A DNA stretch of 64,000 nucleotides. It comes from Psychrobium sp051201665 (lineage in GTDB: Bacteria; Pseudomonadota; Gammaproteobacteria; Enterobacterales; Psychrobiaceae). Positions 49,836-58,863 of this stretch are shown here, piece by piece. The stretch is taken from assembly GCF_051201665.1 (NCBI RefSeq), contig NZ_CP179210.1:1984001-2048000 (forward strand). Reading direction: 5' to 3'. The stretch's first letter is position 1. Every line of letters starts with the position of its first letter. The notes under the pieces were generated by a model. The model saw only the letters and a program-made list of their open reading frames with translations. It did not search any database and had not been told where the DNA came from. Made by a program: the position numbers and the translations under genes.

Positions 49836-51209
49836 TTAACATTCAACGATATTGACCGCCAAACCGCCACGAGCTGTTTCTTTATATTTACTCTTCATAT
49901 CATTTCCTGTATCCCACATGGTTTTAATTACCTTATCGAGGGATACTTTGTGCTGCCCATCGCCACGCATTGCGATGCGCGATGCGTTAATCGCTTTTAC
50001 AGCACCCATTGCGTTACGTTCAATACATGGCACTTGTACTAGGCCACCTACAGGATCACAAGTCAAACCTAAGTTATGCTCCATACCAACTTCAGCAGCA
50101 TTTTCAACATGATCGATGGTGCCGCCCATTATCTCCGTTAAACCAGCTGCGGCCATAGAACAAGCCACGCCAACTTCACCCTGACATCCTACTTCAGCAC
50201 CAGAGATCAACGCATTCTTTTTATATAAGATGCCAATGGCTGCAGAAGTGAGTAGGTATCTAACCGCAACTTCGTCAGTAACAGGCTGAATAAATTTGTC
50301 GAAATAACACAGAACAGCAGGGATAATACCAGCAGCGCCATTTGTTGGCGCAGTCACTACTTGACCGCCTGCAGCATTTTCTTCATTCACTGCCATTGCA
50401 AAGAGATTCACCCAGTCGATTGCCGATAGAGGATCAACGTTACTACCTTCTTCAACATGTAGACGGCGATGTAATGATGCTGCACGGCGGCGAAGTTTTA
50501 GTCCGCCTGGCAGAATACCTTCACGGCGACAACCACGCTCTACCGACGCGCGCATTGTGTGCCATATGCTTGATAGGCGCTCAACGACTTCTGATTCGGG
50601 TGCTAGGGTCTTTTCATTCGCCATCATTAGCGCTGAAATACTCAGGCCATGTGTATTACATTGGTTGAGTAATTCTTCTGATGTGTTGAACGGGTACTTT
50701 GCTTGGTCAGCATCTGTTTTATCTTTGGTAAAGGTCTTGATTTCTTCTTCATCAACAATAAAACCGCCACCGATAGAGTAATACACTTTATTAAAGAGTA
50801 GCTCCTCGCCTTTGTAGGCGAATAATTCCATTGCATTAGCATGAACAGGCAGACTTTTACGGCGATGAAAAACAATTGCGTTTTTTCGAGGAAAGTCAGT
50901 TTGGTGACGACCGAGTAATTTAATTGTTTCTTCTTTATCAACTTGGTCTAGAAAAGGATCAATAATTTCAGGGTCTATTGTTTCAGGTTCATAGCCAGCA
51001 AGCCCTAGAATTACCGCTTTTCCAGTACCGTGTCCGATACCAGTTTGCCCCAATGAACCATAAAGTTCAGTTTTCACATGTGTGACACTGTTAAGATGAT
51101 TGAGCTGCTCTAAATCTTGGGTAAACCTAAAGGCGGCACGCATTGGACCAACGGTATGTGAACTCGAAGGACCGATACCTATACTAAACATATCAAATAC
51201 ACTGATCAT
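49836..51209 (-). CDS. sdaA: L-serine ammonia-lyase (iron-sulfur type)
   Basis: A 457-residue L-serine dehydratase converting serine to pyruvate and ammonia through a 4Fe-4S cluster (E. coli SdaA 454). The N-terminal domain begins 'MISVFDMFSIGIGPSSSHTV'. The catalytic domain has 'APTNGAAGIIPAVL', 'SGAEVGCQGEVGVACSMAAA' and 'GLTCDPVGGLVQVPCIERNA', which contain the cluster cysteines. The frame stays open to 51296, but ATG 51209 gives the conserved N-terminus and has AGAG upstream, so I use it. It is convergent with cysB, separated by a strong bidirectional terminator. Confidence 0.95.
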   Translation of the reverse strand: MISVFDMFSIGIGPSSSHTVGPMRAAFRFTQDLEQLNHLNSVTHVKTELYGSLGQTGIGHGTGKAVILGLAGYEPETIDPEIIDPFLDQVDKEETIKLLGRHQTDFPRKNAIVFHRRKSLPVHANAMELFAYKGEELLFNKVYYSIGGGFIVDEEEIKTFTKDKTDADQAKYPFNTSEELLNQCNTHGLSISALMMANEKTLAPESEVVERLSSIWHTMRASVERGCRREGILPGGLKLRRRAASLHRRLHVEEGSNVDPLSAIDWVNLFAMAVNEENAAGGQVVTAPTNGAAGIIPAVLCYFDKFIQPVTDEVAVRYLLTSAAIGILYKKNALISGAEVGCQGEVGVACSMAAAGLTEIMGGTIDHVENAAEVGMEHNLGLTCDPVGGLVQVPCIERNAMGAVKAINASRIAMRGDGQHKVSLDKVIKTMWDTGNDMKSKYKETARGGLAVNIVEC

Positions 51210-51391
51210 ACATTTCTCTTTTGCTCGACTATTATTATCACGCCATCTTACACCAGCGCGTCTCTGTACCCAACAAAATAAGTGAATTAATTTCACATTT
51301 GAGGAAATGTTTACTAAAGGAAACAGGTGTTTAATGATATGAAAATGAGCATAAAACTAATGTAATCAATAGCCTTATGCTCATCTATAGG

Positions 51392-52978
51392 TTAAGAATT
51401 GATTTGAGTTACATCAACTTGCAATTTTAGGTGTTGGCCAGGTTGTAAATACTTTTTAACATTGAGTGAATTCCAACGGACAACATCTTTAATCTTTAGA
51501 TTGAATTTTTGTGCAATGCGTGCAATAGAATCGCCATTTCTTACTCGGTAAGTTATTGTGCGTAACACTTTGTTGCCTGGTCCTGAGCTTGCTATTCCGG
51601 TGTTTTGCCATATTACCAGCTTTTTACCCAGACGGAGATTGTCGGTAGGTGCCATACCGTTCCATTTGGCAATACTGCGATGACTAACTTTAAATTTTCT
51701 AGCGATATCCCAAAGATTATCGCCAGATTGCACAATGTAGGTTGTTTTTAATTGGCCACGTTTCTTATTTTGCGTCGCTGCGAGCCTCGAATCTGCAGAT
51801 AATTGATAGTCACTAAGGTTGTTTGATGCGATAGGAATCAATAAAAATTTTCCAGCCCTAATGTTATTACCCTTAAAGCCATTGATTTGACGGATTATGG
51901 ACGATGTGGTCTGGTGGCGTTGTGCAATTTGGCCGATCGTATCTCCAGACTTAATTTGATATCGGGTCCAATGGAGTCGGTCTTTCTTTGGCGTTTTTTT
52001 CAATGCAACTTTAAATTCAGCGGCGCTCTCGACTGGCAGCAAAAGTTTGTAATCGCCATTAGGCGGAGTTGCCCAACGATTGAAACCCGGATTGAGTTGA
52101 TAAAGATCTTTTAATTTCATTCCTGCAAGCTTTGCTGCTAGTGCAAGATCAATTTGTGAGCCGGTAGCAACTTGTTCAACCTGTAAAGTATTTTCTAATG
52201 TTGGCCAGGCGATGCCATATTCATCTGGTGCTTTTAGTAACTTCGCCAGCGCGAGCAGTTTGGGCACATAGTCACGAGTTTCGTTGGGTAACTTTAACGA
52301 CCAAAAATCTGTTGCCTTACCTAATTTTCTATTTCGCTTGATTGCTCTACCAACTCGGCCTTCGCCTGAATTATAGGCCGCGAGTGCATGGAGCCAATCG
52401 CCCTTAAAGTGCTTATGTAGGAACTGTAAATAATCTAAGGCAGCGTGTGTTGACGCTACAACATCACGTCTTCCGTCATACCACCAGTTGTTTTTCAGAC
52501 CAAAACGCTTTCCTGTGTCGCCAATGATTTGCCACATGCCAGATGCTGCGCCGTGGGAGTACGCAAACGGATCAAATGCGCTTTCTACAATCGGCAGTAA
52601 TGCGATTTCAAGCGGCATGCCACGTTTTTCAATTTCTTGCACAATAAAAAATAGATAGGGCTCAGCACGATTGGACATTCGCTCTATGTATTTGGGGTGT
52701 TTTCGATACCAGTTAAGCTGGCTTGTTACTTGTTTATTATCTGTTTGAGGCAATGAAAACTGCATTTCGATGCGTTGCCATAAGTTAGCGACTTCCTGCG
52801 GTGTTGGCGGGAGTACTACGATCGGTTCAACTGGCTCGCTAATGACAGGCTCTGCATGTCTTGGCTCTTCGATTGGCGCTACCACTAATGTCGGTTGTTC
52901 TGGTTGTGAGGTCAATTCACAACCAGCTAACGAAGATACTAATAACGTCGGTAGGACGATTTTTCTAACGTTGCTCAA
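51392..52978 (-). CDS. mltD: Membrane-bound lytic murein transglycosylase D
   Basis: A 528-residue lipoprotein that cleaves peptidoglycan glycan strands. The signal peptide 'LSNVRKIVLPTLLVSSLAGC' ends in lipobox LAGC (Cys20 with the chosen start). The SLT domain contains the catalytic Glu132 in 'LLPIVESAFDPFAYS', then 'GAASGMWQIIGDTGKRFGL' and 'HALAAYNSGEGRVGRA'. Three LysM peptidoglycan-binding repeats make up the C-terminus ('YQIKSGDTIGQIAQRH', 'YIVQSGDNLWDIARKF', 'YRVRNGDSIARIAQKF'). I chose TTG 52978, which has TGGA about 8 bp upstream and gives a normal signal peptide; the upstream TTG at 53029 would add 17 residues in front of it. gloB lies 147 bp upstream on the same strand, as these genes neighbour each other in E. 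coli. Confidence 0.93.
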   Translation of the reverse strand: MSNVRKIVLPTLLVSSLAGCELTSQPEQPTLVVAPIEEPRHAEPVISEPVEPIVVLPPTPQEVANLWQRIEMQFSLPQTDNKQVTSQLNWYRKHPKYIERMSNRAEPYLFFIVQEIEKRGMPLEIALLPIVESAFDPFAYSHGAASGMWQIIGDTGKRFGLKNNWWYDGRRDVVASTHAALDYLQFLHKHFKGDWLHALAAYNSGEGRVGRAIKRNRKLGKATDFWSLKLPNETRDYVPKLLALAKLLKAPDEYGIAWPTLENTLQVEQVATGSQIDLALAAKLAGMKLKDLYQLNPGFNRWATPPNGDYKLLLPVESAAEFKVALKKTPKKDRLHWTRYQIKSGDTIGQIAQRHQTTSSIIRQINGFKGNNIRAGKFLLIPIASNNLSDYQLSADSRLAATQNKKRGQLKTTYIVQSGDNLWDIARKFKVSHRSIAKWNGMAPTDNLRLGKKLVIWQNTGIASSGPGNKVLRTITYRVRNGDSIARIAQKFNLKIKDVVRWNSLNVKKYLQPGQHLKLQVDVTQINS

Positions 52979-53124
52979 GTTAAAATTCCAATAAACAATA
53001 AAATCGCGATATTGTATCGCAATGAACAACTATTCAATAGCATAGATTGAATGAACTATGCATATGGCCGAAAACAGTCGAAGTTTAATGGCCTGAACAT
53101 GATTATTGCTTAGTGCTTATTGCA

Positions 53125-53916
53125 TTAGAAACTATCTTTCCACTGCCTTAACCATTTAAAGTTTTGATCTAAATTGCTTTGAGCATTGAGATGGATTGCG
53201 AATTTGTTATTAAGTGATTCAATAACCTCAGGTTTATTGACTCTAAGAAACGGATTGACGGACAACTCGATCCCAATTGAACTTGGAATTGTTGGCAAAC
53301 CGCTAGACCGCTTTTCTTCACAGCTTGCGATATATTGTTTAAGTTCAATTGAATTTGGAGAAACAGCTTGGGCAAAATTGAGGTTGCTTAACGTATATTC
53401 ATGAGCACAATACACGAATGTATCTATTGGCAGTGCAGCGAGCTTCGTAAGAGAATTACTAAACATTTTAGGGGTTCCTTCAAACATTCTTCCGCAGCCT
53501 GCAGAGAATAGTGTATCTCCACAAAATAATGAGCTTTCATCAAAGTATGCAATGTGCCCTAGTGTATGTCCGGGCACATCTAACACTTTTAACGTCATCT
53601 CAAATGCGGTTATATCGATAACTTCTCCCTCCGTTAATGGATGGGTTACCGTATCTCTTGCTTCTTTTGATGGCCCATAAACTGGCGTATTCGGGAAGTG
53701 GGCTTGGAGTGCGTTCACTCCACCCACATGATCATGATGGTGATGTGTGATTAAAATGGCATCGAGTGACAATTTATTATTGGTTAGAAATTCCAATACT
53801 TTATTTGCTGATCCGGGATCGACAATAACACATTTATCATTCTGGTCTTGATGGATAGCCCATATATAATTGTCGTTGAAAGCCTTTATTGCAGTGACCT
53901 GGTAAGGTGCTGTCAT
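53125..53916 (-). CDS. gloB: Hydroxyacylglutathione hydrolase (glyoxalase II)
   Basis: A 263-residue metallo-beta-lactamase-fold enzyme that hydrolyses S-D-lactoylglutathione, the second step of methylglyoxal detoxification. The metal motif THHHHDH is at residues 57-63 (H58, H60, D62, H63). Further ligands are in 'VPGHTLGHIAYF' and 'LFCGDTLFSAGCGRMFEG', and 'YCAHEYTLSNLNFA' supplies the last histidine and substrate contacts. The C-terminal HAGH domain includes 'NPFLRVNKPEV'. Length is close to E. coli GloB (251). It is 2 bp downstream of purU and likely co-transcribed. Confidence 0.95.
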   Translation of the reverse strand: MTAPYQVTAIKAFNDNYIWAIHQDQNDKCVIVDPGSANKVLEFLTNNKLSLDAILITHHHHDHVGGVNALQAHFPNTPVYGPSKEARDTVTHPLTEGEVIDITAFEMTLKVLDVPGHTLGHIAYFDESSLFCGDTLFSAGCGRMFEGTPKMFSNSLTKLAALPIDTFVYCAHEYTLSNLNFAQAVSPNSIELKQYIASCEEKRSSGLPTIPSSIGIELSVNPFLRVNKPEVIESLNNKFAIHLNAQSNLDQNFKWLRQWKDSF

Positions 53917-53918
53917 GA

Positions 53919-54770
53919 TTAATCCAAGATTATCGTTTTGTTGTCATGCACTATAACACGTCCTTCCAGATGCATTCTTAGGCCATTTGCCAACACCCGT
54001 TTCTCGACATCTTTTCCTAATCGAACCATGTCTTGTGGTGTCATTCGGTGACTAACACGTGCAACGTCTTGTTCTATAATGGGTCCTTCATCAAGGTCTT
54101 GTGTAACGTAATGGCAGGTCGCACCAATCAATTTAACACCGCGGTTATAGGCTTGATGGTAGGGCTTTGCACCGACAAAAGATGGCAAAAAGCTATGGTG
54201 GATATTGATGATTTGGTGATGAAACTTGTCGCACATATCACTCGGTAGAATCTGCATATAACGCGCAAGTACGATCGTTTGCGCCTCATAATCGTTAATT
54301 AAATTACTCACTGATTTAAAGTGTATTTCTTTATCAGCGGTTACCGGTACATGATGAAATGGAATGCCGTACCATTTTACTAAATCTTGAAAATCAGCAT
54401 GGTTTGAAATGACACAGGCAATGTCACAATCTAAATCGCCACTGTGCCATTGATTTAGAATGTCGACTAAACAGTGAGATTCTTTGCTACACATTAAGAT
54501 TACACTGTTTTTGCTTTGACTGTCTGTAATCGACCATTCGAGGTTTAACTCTTTAGCAAGCGGTTGAAATTCTTTTTTGAACGCTTCAAGAGAAAGGGTA
54601 AAACTTTCACTGGCAACCTCATGGCGCATAAAAAACCAATTGTCTTGAATATCGGTGTGGTGATTAGCTTCGGTGATAGAGCCGTTGTGATTTGCAATAA
54701 AATGACTGATTTTAGAAACGATGCCCACTTGATCAGGACAAGAGATAACGAGGCGAAAATGTTTGTTCAT
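53919..54770 (-). CDS. purU: Formyltetrahydrofolate deformylase
   Basis: A 283-residue enzyme that hydrolyses 10-formyltetrahydrofolate to formate and THF, balancing one-carbon pools and feeding PurT-dependent purine synthesis. An N-terminal ACT domain (about 1-80, 'LVISCPDQVGIVSKISHFI') precedes a formyltransferase fold with the catalytic Asn-x-His pair in 'IINIHHSFLPSFVGA' (N189, H191) and the aspartate in 'CHYVTQDLDEGPIIEQ'. Length matches E. coli PurU (280). First gene of a probable purU-gloB unit; a divergent DUF1289 gene lies upstream. Confidence 0.94.
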   Translation of the reverse strand: MNKHFRLVISCPDQVGIVSKISHFIANHNGSITEANHHTDIQDNWFFMRHEVASESFTLSLEAFKKEFQPLAKELNLEWSITDSQSKNSVILMCSKESHCLVDILNQWHSGDLDCDIACVISNHADFQDLVKWYGIPFHHVPVTADKEIHFKSVSNLINDYEAQTIVLARYMQILPSDMCDKFHHQIINIHHSFLPSFVGAKPYHQAYNRGVKLIGATCHYVTQDLDEGPIIEQDVARVSHRMTPQDMVRLGKDVEKRVLANGLRMHLEGRVIVHDNKTIILD

Positions 54771-54918
54771 GTTAGATAAAATTGAATGGAATGTGTAACG
54801 ACATTAACACAGTTGATTTGGATTGCGTAAATGAAAAGGCATTTTGTCGACTAAAGCGTTACGTTATTTTGCTATAAGTTAGCTTGTAATGGGATAAAAG
54901 CTGGGTAATGATAGTTGA

Positions 54919-55170
54919 ATGAAAAACGAACTGCGCGATCAACTCCAGCTTTTTACCATCGACAGTCCTTGCATTGGTATTTGTGAGGTTAATAACCGTG
55001 GGTATTGTAAAGGATGCTTTAGAAGCAGAGAAGAGAGGTTCTATTGGCATCACCTCAGTGATGCCGACAAATCGAAAGTGATTCGGTTATGTCAACGACG
55101 CAGCAAAAGAAAGCGAGCGGCCGGAAAAGGTGGCGATGATGATTCCTCACCAAATCTTTCGTTATTCTAA
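54919..55170 (+). CDS. DUF1289 domain cysteine-rich small protein
   Basis: An 83-residue protein with the DUF1289 core: 'SPCIGICEVNNRGYCKGCFR' followed by 'SREERFYWHHLSDADKSKVI'. Four cysteines in a C-x3-C...C-x2-C pattern suggest a metal or iron-sulfur site. The C-terminus is strongly basic, then acidic. Function is unknown; related proteins are widespread in Proteobacteria (for example E. coli YdhL). It is convergent with yciK, with only 2 bp between the stop codons. Confidence 0.85.
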   Translation: MKNELRDQLQLFTIDSPCIGICEVNNRGYCKGCFRSREERFYWHHLSDADKSKVIRLCQRRSKRKRAAGKGGDDDSSPNLSLF

Positions 55171-55172
55171 TA

Positions 55173-55910
55173 CTATTGGGCGTTTATAGACTGACCATTA
55201 ATTTCAACACTGTCATCTACCATTAGATAAAGATATAACGGCATTAAATCAAGTGGTGTTTTTAGCGTCTTAGCATCCTCACCTGGGTAGGCTCGAGCAC
55301 GCATTAGTGTTGCTGTGGCGCCTGGATTTATCGAATTAACTCGAACGTTTGTGCCGCCCATCTCATCCGCAAGCGTTTCCATCATGCCCTCAGTTGCAAA
55401 TTTTGAGATAGCATAACCGCCCCAAAAAGCGCGACCTTTTCGCCCAACACCGCTCGATGTAAAGACAATAGAACTATTTTTAGTATTACGCATTAATGGT
55501 AGTAACGCTTGAGTCATAATAAACGGCGCTTTTACATTCACTTGCATAATATCATCAAAACTATCTTCTTCTACTTCATTAAAAGGGGACAACACAGTGA
55601 GAATAGATGCGTTATGTAATAGCCCATCTAAACGCCCGAACTGTTGTTTAATCGTATCGGCCATGTCTTGATAATGTTGGCTCGTGGCGCCCTTTAAATC
55701 TAGCGGGATAATTGCGGGCTGTGGATAGTTTGCATTAACGATTTCATCGTATACGGCTTCGAGTTTAGCAACTGTTTTACCGAGTAATATTACCGTAGCA
55801 CCATGCTCAGCATAGGATAGAGCGGCTTGGCGACCAATACCATCGCCGGCGCCAGTAATTAATATAACACGTTCGTGTAATGCATTTTTATGACAAGTAA
55901 AATCAAACAT
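55173..55910 (-). CDS. yciK: YciK family short-chain dehydrogenase
   Basis: A 245-residue classical SDR. The cofactor motif TGAGDGIG is at 19-26, 'GLLHNASIL' is the NAG-type motif, and the catalytic residues are S153, Y166 and K170 in 'VFTSSGVGRKGRAFWGGYAI' and 'YAISK'. The family-specific start 'HERVILITGAGDGIGRQAAL' and 'NPGATATLMRARAYPGED' match E. coli YciK, an SDR of unknown physiological substrate. It appears monocistronic. Confidence 0.9.
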   Translation of the reverse strand: MFDFTCHKNALHERVILITGAGDGIGRQAALSYAEHGATVILLGKTVAKLEAVYDEIVNANYPQPAIIPLDLKGATSQHYQDMADTIKQQFGRLDGLLHNASILTVLSPFNEVEEDSFDDIMQVNVKAPFIMTQALLPLMRNTKNSSIVFTSSGVGRKGRAFWGGYAISKFATEGMMETLADEMGGTNVRVNSINPGATATLMRARAYPGEDAKTLKTPLDLMPLYLYLMVDDSVEINGQSINAQ

Positions 55911-56170
55911 TAAGAATTTCCTGATGATAGGTTTTAGAGCTTTTTACCTAAATGAATTTTGCTCTTTAAACGCTCGTTTTAAATATTCGGCTGAATTTAC
56001 AGCAAAATTTACTTAAATTAGTGCTTTAAAGGTGTAGATTATTAGCTTTCTTTAGGTTAAGTTGAGCCTAATCTATAACAATTATCCAAAATTGCTCTCG
56101 AATTTTCGCGCTATTCTAGCAAGCTTATCGAGAGAATTAAAAATAATAACTAAAGGAAATGGAGAATTTT

Positions 56171-58729
56171 ATGAAAAAGTTACTACTTAGTGTCGCAGTT
56201 GCGAGTGCACTAGGGCTAACAGGCTGTGGTGGGGGCGATACCGTTGCCGAAATCAAGCAAGAAGTTATTGATAGTGGTCAAGGTCAGTTACCCTTGTCTC
56301 GAATCAGTTTTGATCCAGCCAATGCAGTACTTCCTGTTCCAAATGATTTGCTATTTAGCGGTACAACCGATGGCACCTTAAATATGCCTGGGGAAACGGT
56401 TGCCGCAGGCACTCCGATTAACTATTTCGATCCTTCAACTTCGATAGGTGCATTAGACGGTTGGTCAACTGTGGCGCCAATGGCTATTACGGTTGATACA
56501 GCAGAGGGTGTAACTGTTGACCCTGTTAGCGTTGCTCAGCAAGGCGCTGTTCGGGTTTTCGAAGCCACATTAGGCGGACCATTATCACCTGACGCGGAAT
56601 GTACAACAGCGCCGTCTGTAAGTGCTTGTAAAGTGGGTTCAGAATTAACATTTGGTGTTGATTTTGTGACAACTTTATCTGGTAACCAGATTGTAATGGT
56701 ACCAATTAAGCCATTTAAAGCGAGCCAAGGTTACTTAGTTGCCGTCACCGATCTGGTGATGGACTCAAATGGCAATGCGGTTGCGCCTTCATCGTCGTAC
56801 GAATCAGTAAGAATAGATGTAAACACTAAACCTTTACCATTACCTAGTCAGCTGAGCCTTCAAACCATTGTAAACTCTTACGAAAATGGATTAGACGGTG
56901 CTGGTGTTGATAAAGATAGCCTAATTTATACTGCTGGTTTTACTACTCAGTCAACGAGCGATGTGTTTGATATTGCAAAGTTGGGCATGTTAGCAAATGC
57001 TCCTGTAGTGACTCCGTTTACTTCGACGACCTTTAACGCTGGTCAAATTTTGGTTGGTGCAGGACAGATTAATCCAGCTACCGACGCTGGACTACAAGCT
57101 TTTCAAAGTGCAAGTCGCGCAGCAATTTATAATGCTACTCTACATGCCCCTCAATATTTGAAAAAACCGACAGCTGACGGGTGTGTGACTACTGCGGATG
57201 CACCATCACCAACACCTGTGAATTGCCCTGAATTATTCAGCCGTTTTGAAGCGATGGGTGATAGTCCAATTACAGTGTTAGGTGCATTGGCGTCAGGTGT
57301 ATTGGCTGGCGAGTCATTTGCGGCCCAATACGCAGCGCAAGCACCAGCTTTTGGTCGTGGCGCCTTTGAAAATAATCCAGCGAATCTAGTCGGTATGACT
57401 TTCACAGTTGAAGTGAACGTAGGGGGTACGAAAGTTTCGGTTCCTTTAGACTCAGTCCGTCATCTGACAAAATTTAACCCACTACCTAAAGTTCAATCTA
57501 TTGCGCAAATTCCTATGCTCATATCGGCACCTAATGTCGGTGTTATTAATGCGGGACGTGCAGCTCAAGGTAAAGACCCAATAGAGATGCCAGCGGCGGG
57601 TTGGCCAGTAATGATTTATCAACATGGTATCACAACGACAAAAGAAACATTATTAGCGTTTGCTGGTGCGATGGCAGAGGCCGGTGTGGTTGTTGTTGCT
57701 ATTGACCACCCACTACATGGAGAGCGAGTTGGTAAAATGACGACGCCTTTGGGGGTATTACCAATTGGTGCATCGGATACCACGTTAAACCGTGGAACAC
57801 CACAAGAAACAACTATTCCGGGAAATTCTACAACTTATTTAAACTTAGCTAGCCTTTTAACCGCTCGCGATAATTTACGTCAGTCTGAGATGGACCTACT
57901 TGCGCTACGTTTAGCATTGAATGCTAAATCAAACGATCCTTCATTGAAAATTGATCCAACTAATGTCAGCTTCTATGGTCATTCTTTAGGTGCGATTACT
58001 GGGGTAAGTTTCGTTGCTAATGCAAACAAACCAGTGTTAGATCCTGCATCGGGCGCAGAAATCCCTGGCAATCCTTATGGGATTAAAGCCGCGTCTTTCC
58101 TTGCGCCGGGTGGTGGTATTCCGGGCTTCTTACTTGAATCTGGTTCGTTTGGCGGTACGGTTAAAGATGGACTAACAGCATCGTCTACGTTCCAAGACTT
58201 GTTATCGGCGGCGGCTACAGCAAAAGGTATTTCAGCTGATCAACTCGCTGCACTTAAAGAAGCGAACGCTCCGGAATACACCGCGCTGGTTGACGGTGTT
58301 TATGGACCATTTTCGACTCAGTTTGCGTTCGCTGCACAAACCGCAGTTGACGCAAGTGATCCAATCAACTATGCAACAACAATTGCTGGTAATACGATGG
58401 CAATGCATGTAATGGAAGTTGTTGGAGATGGTGCATCTAACTTACCTGATCAAGTTGTGCCAAATCGCGCAGTAAATTCCCCGCTTTCAGGCACCGAACC
58501 GCTTGCTGCGCTAATGGCACTTAATGCGATTAGTGAAACAACGATGAATGCGGAAGGCGTTGCAGGTATCGTTCGTTTCACTGATGGTCATCATGGTTCA
58601 ATTTTGACGAATAGCGTTGAATTGGGCGGTGGTAGTACGGTTGAAGGGAACACTAAGGTGTTGATAGAAATGCAAAGTCGAGCTGGCAACCTTTATCGGA
58701 AGTGGCGGTACCGTTGTACCAGTTGCTGA
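56171..58729 (+). CDS. VolA/Pla-1/cef family lipase lipoprotein, frameshifted near its C-terminus
   Basis: Extracellular lipase/lysophospholipase-type lipoprotein of the VolA/Pla-1/cef family. ATG 56171 has GGAG 6 bp upstream; the signal peptide MKKLLLSVAVASALGLTGCG carries lipobox LTGC. The esterase nucleophile is Ser605 in 'FYGHSLGAITG', preceded by 'GWPVMIYQHGITTTKET' and 'VVVAIDHPLHGERVG'. A late 'TDGHHGSIL' probably supplies the catalytic His. The open frame ends at 58729 with an atypical tail (RAGNLYRKWRYRCTSC). If one G at 58685-58686 is ignored, the frame continues as A-TFIGSGGTVVPVADATVVKQ and stops at TAA 58751, just before the terminator, which looks like the true family end. This is either a real mutation or a sequencing error. 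Catalytic residues are upstream of the shift. Confidence 0.88.
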   Translation: MKKLLLSVAVASALGLTGCGGGDTVAEIKQEVIDSGQGQLPLSRISFDPANAVLPVPNDLLFSGTTDGTLNMPGETVAAGTPINYFDPSTSIGALDGWSTVAPMAITVDTAEGVTVDPVSVAQQGAVRVFEATLGGPLSPDAECTTAPSVSACKVGSELTFGVDFVTTLSGNQIVMVPIKPFKASQGYLVAVTDLVMDSNGNAVAPSSSYESVRIDVNTKPLPLPSQLSLQTIVNSYENGLDGAGVDKDSLIYTAGFTTQSTSDVFDIAKLGMLANAPVVTPFTSTTFNAGQILVGAGQINPATDAGLQAFQSASRAAIYNATLHAPQYLKKPTADGCVTTADAPSPTPVNCPELFSRFEAMGDSPITVLGALASGVLAGESFAAQYAAQAPAFGRGAFENNPANLVGMTFTVEVNVGGTKVSVPLDSVRHLTKFNPLPKVQSIAQIPMLISAPNVGVINAGRAAQGKDPIEMPAAGWPVMIYQHGITTTKETLLAFAGAMAEAGVVVVAIDHPLHGERVGKMTTPLGVLPIGASDTTLNRGTPQETTIPGNSTTYLNLASLLTARDNLRQSEMDLLALRLALNAKSNDPSLKIDPTNVSFYGHSLGAITGVSFVANANKPVLDPASGAEIPGNPYGIKAASFLAPGGGIPGFLLESGSFGGTVKDGLTASSTFQDLLSAAATAKGISADQLAALKEANAPEYTALVDGVYGPFSTQFAFAAQTAVDASDPINYATTIAGNTMAMHVMEVVGDGASNLPDQVVPNRAVNSPLSGTEPLAALMALNAISETTMNAEGVAGIVRFTDGHHGSILTNSVELGGGSTVEGNTKVLIEMQSRAGNLYRKWRYRCTSC

Positions 58730-58773
58730 TGCCACAGTCGTTAAACAATAAATTAACGGCCTTTTAGAGCAAT

Positions 58774-58812
58774 AAAAATGCCGCAGCTTATTTAAGTTGC
58801 GGCATTTTTTTT
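58774..58812. terminator. Intrinsic terminator after the VolA-like gene, usable in both directions
   Basis: AAAAATGCCGCAGCTTA pairs with TAAGTTGCGGCATTTTT (one G-U pair), followed by a T run. The convergent DEAD-box gene ends 52 bp beyond. Confidence 0.92.
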
Positions 58813-58863
58813 AAGTAAACGATAATAGCGTCATATCGATGCTGAATACATCCAGTGTAGTAT

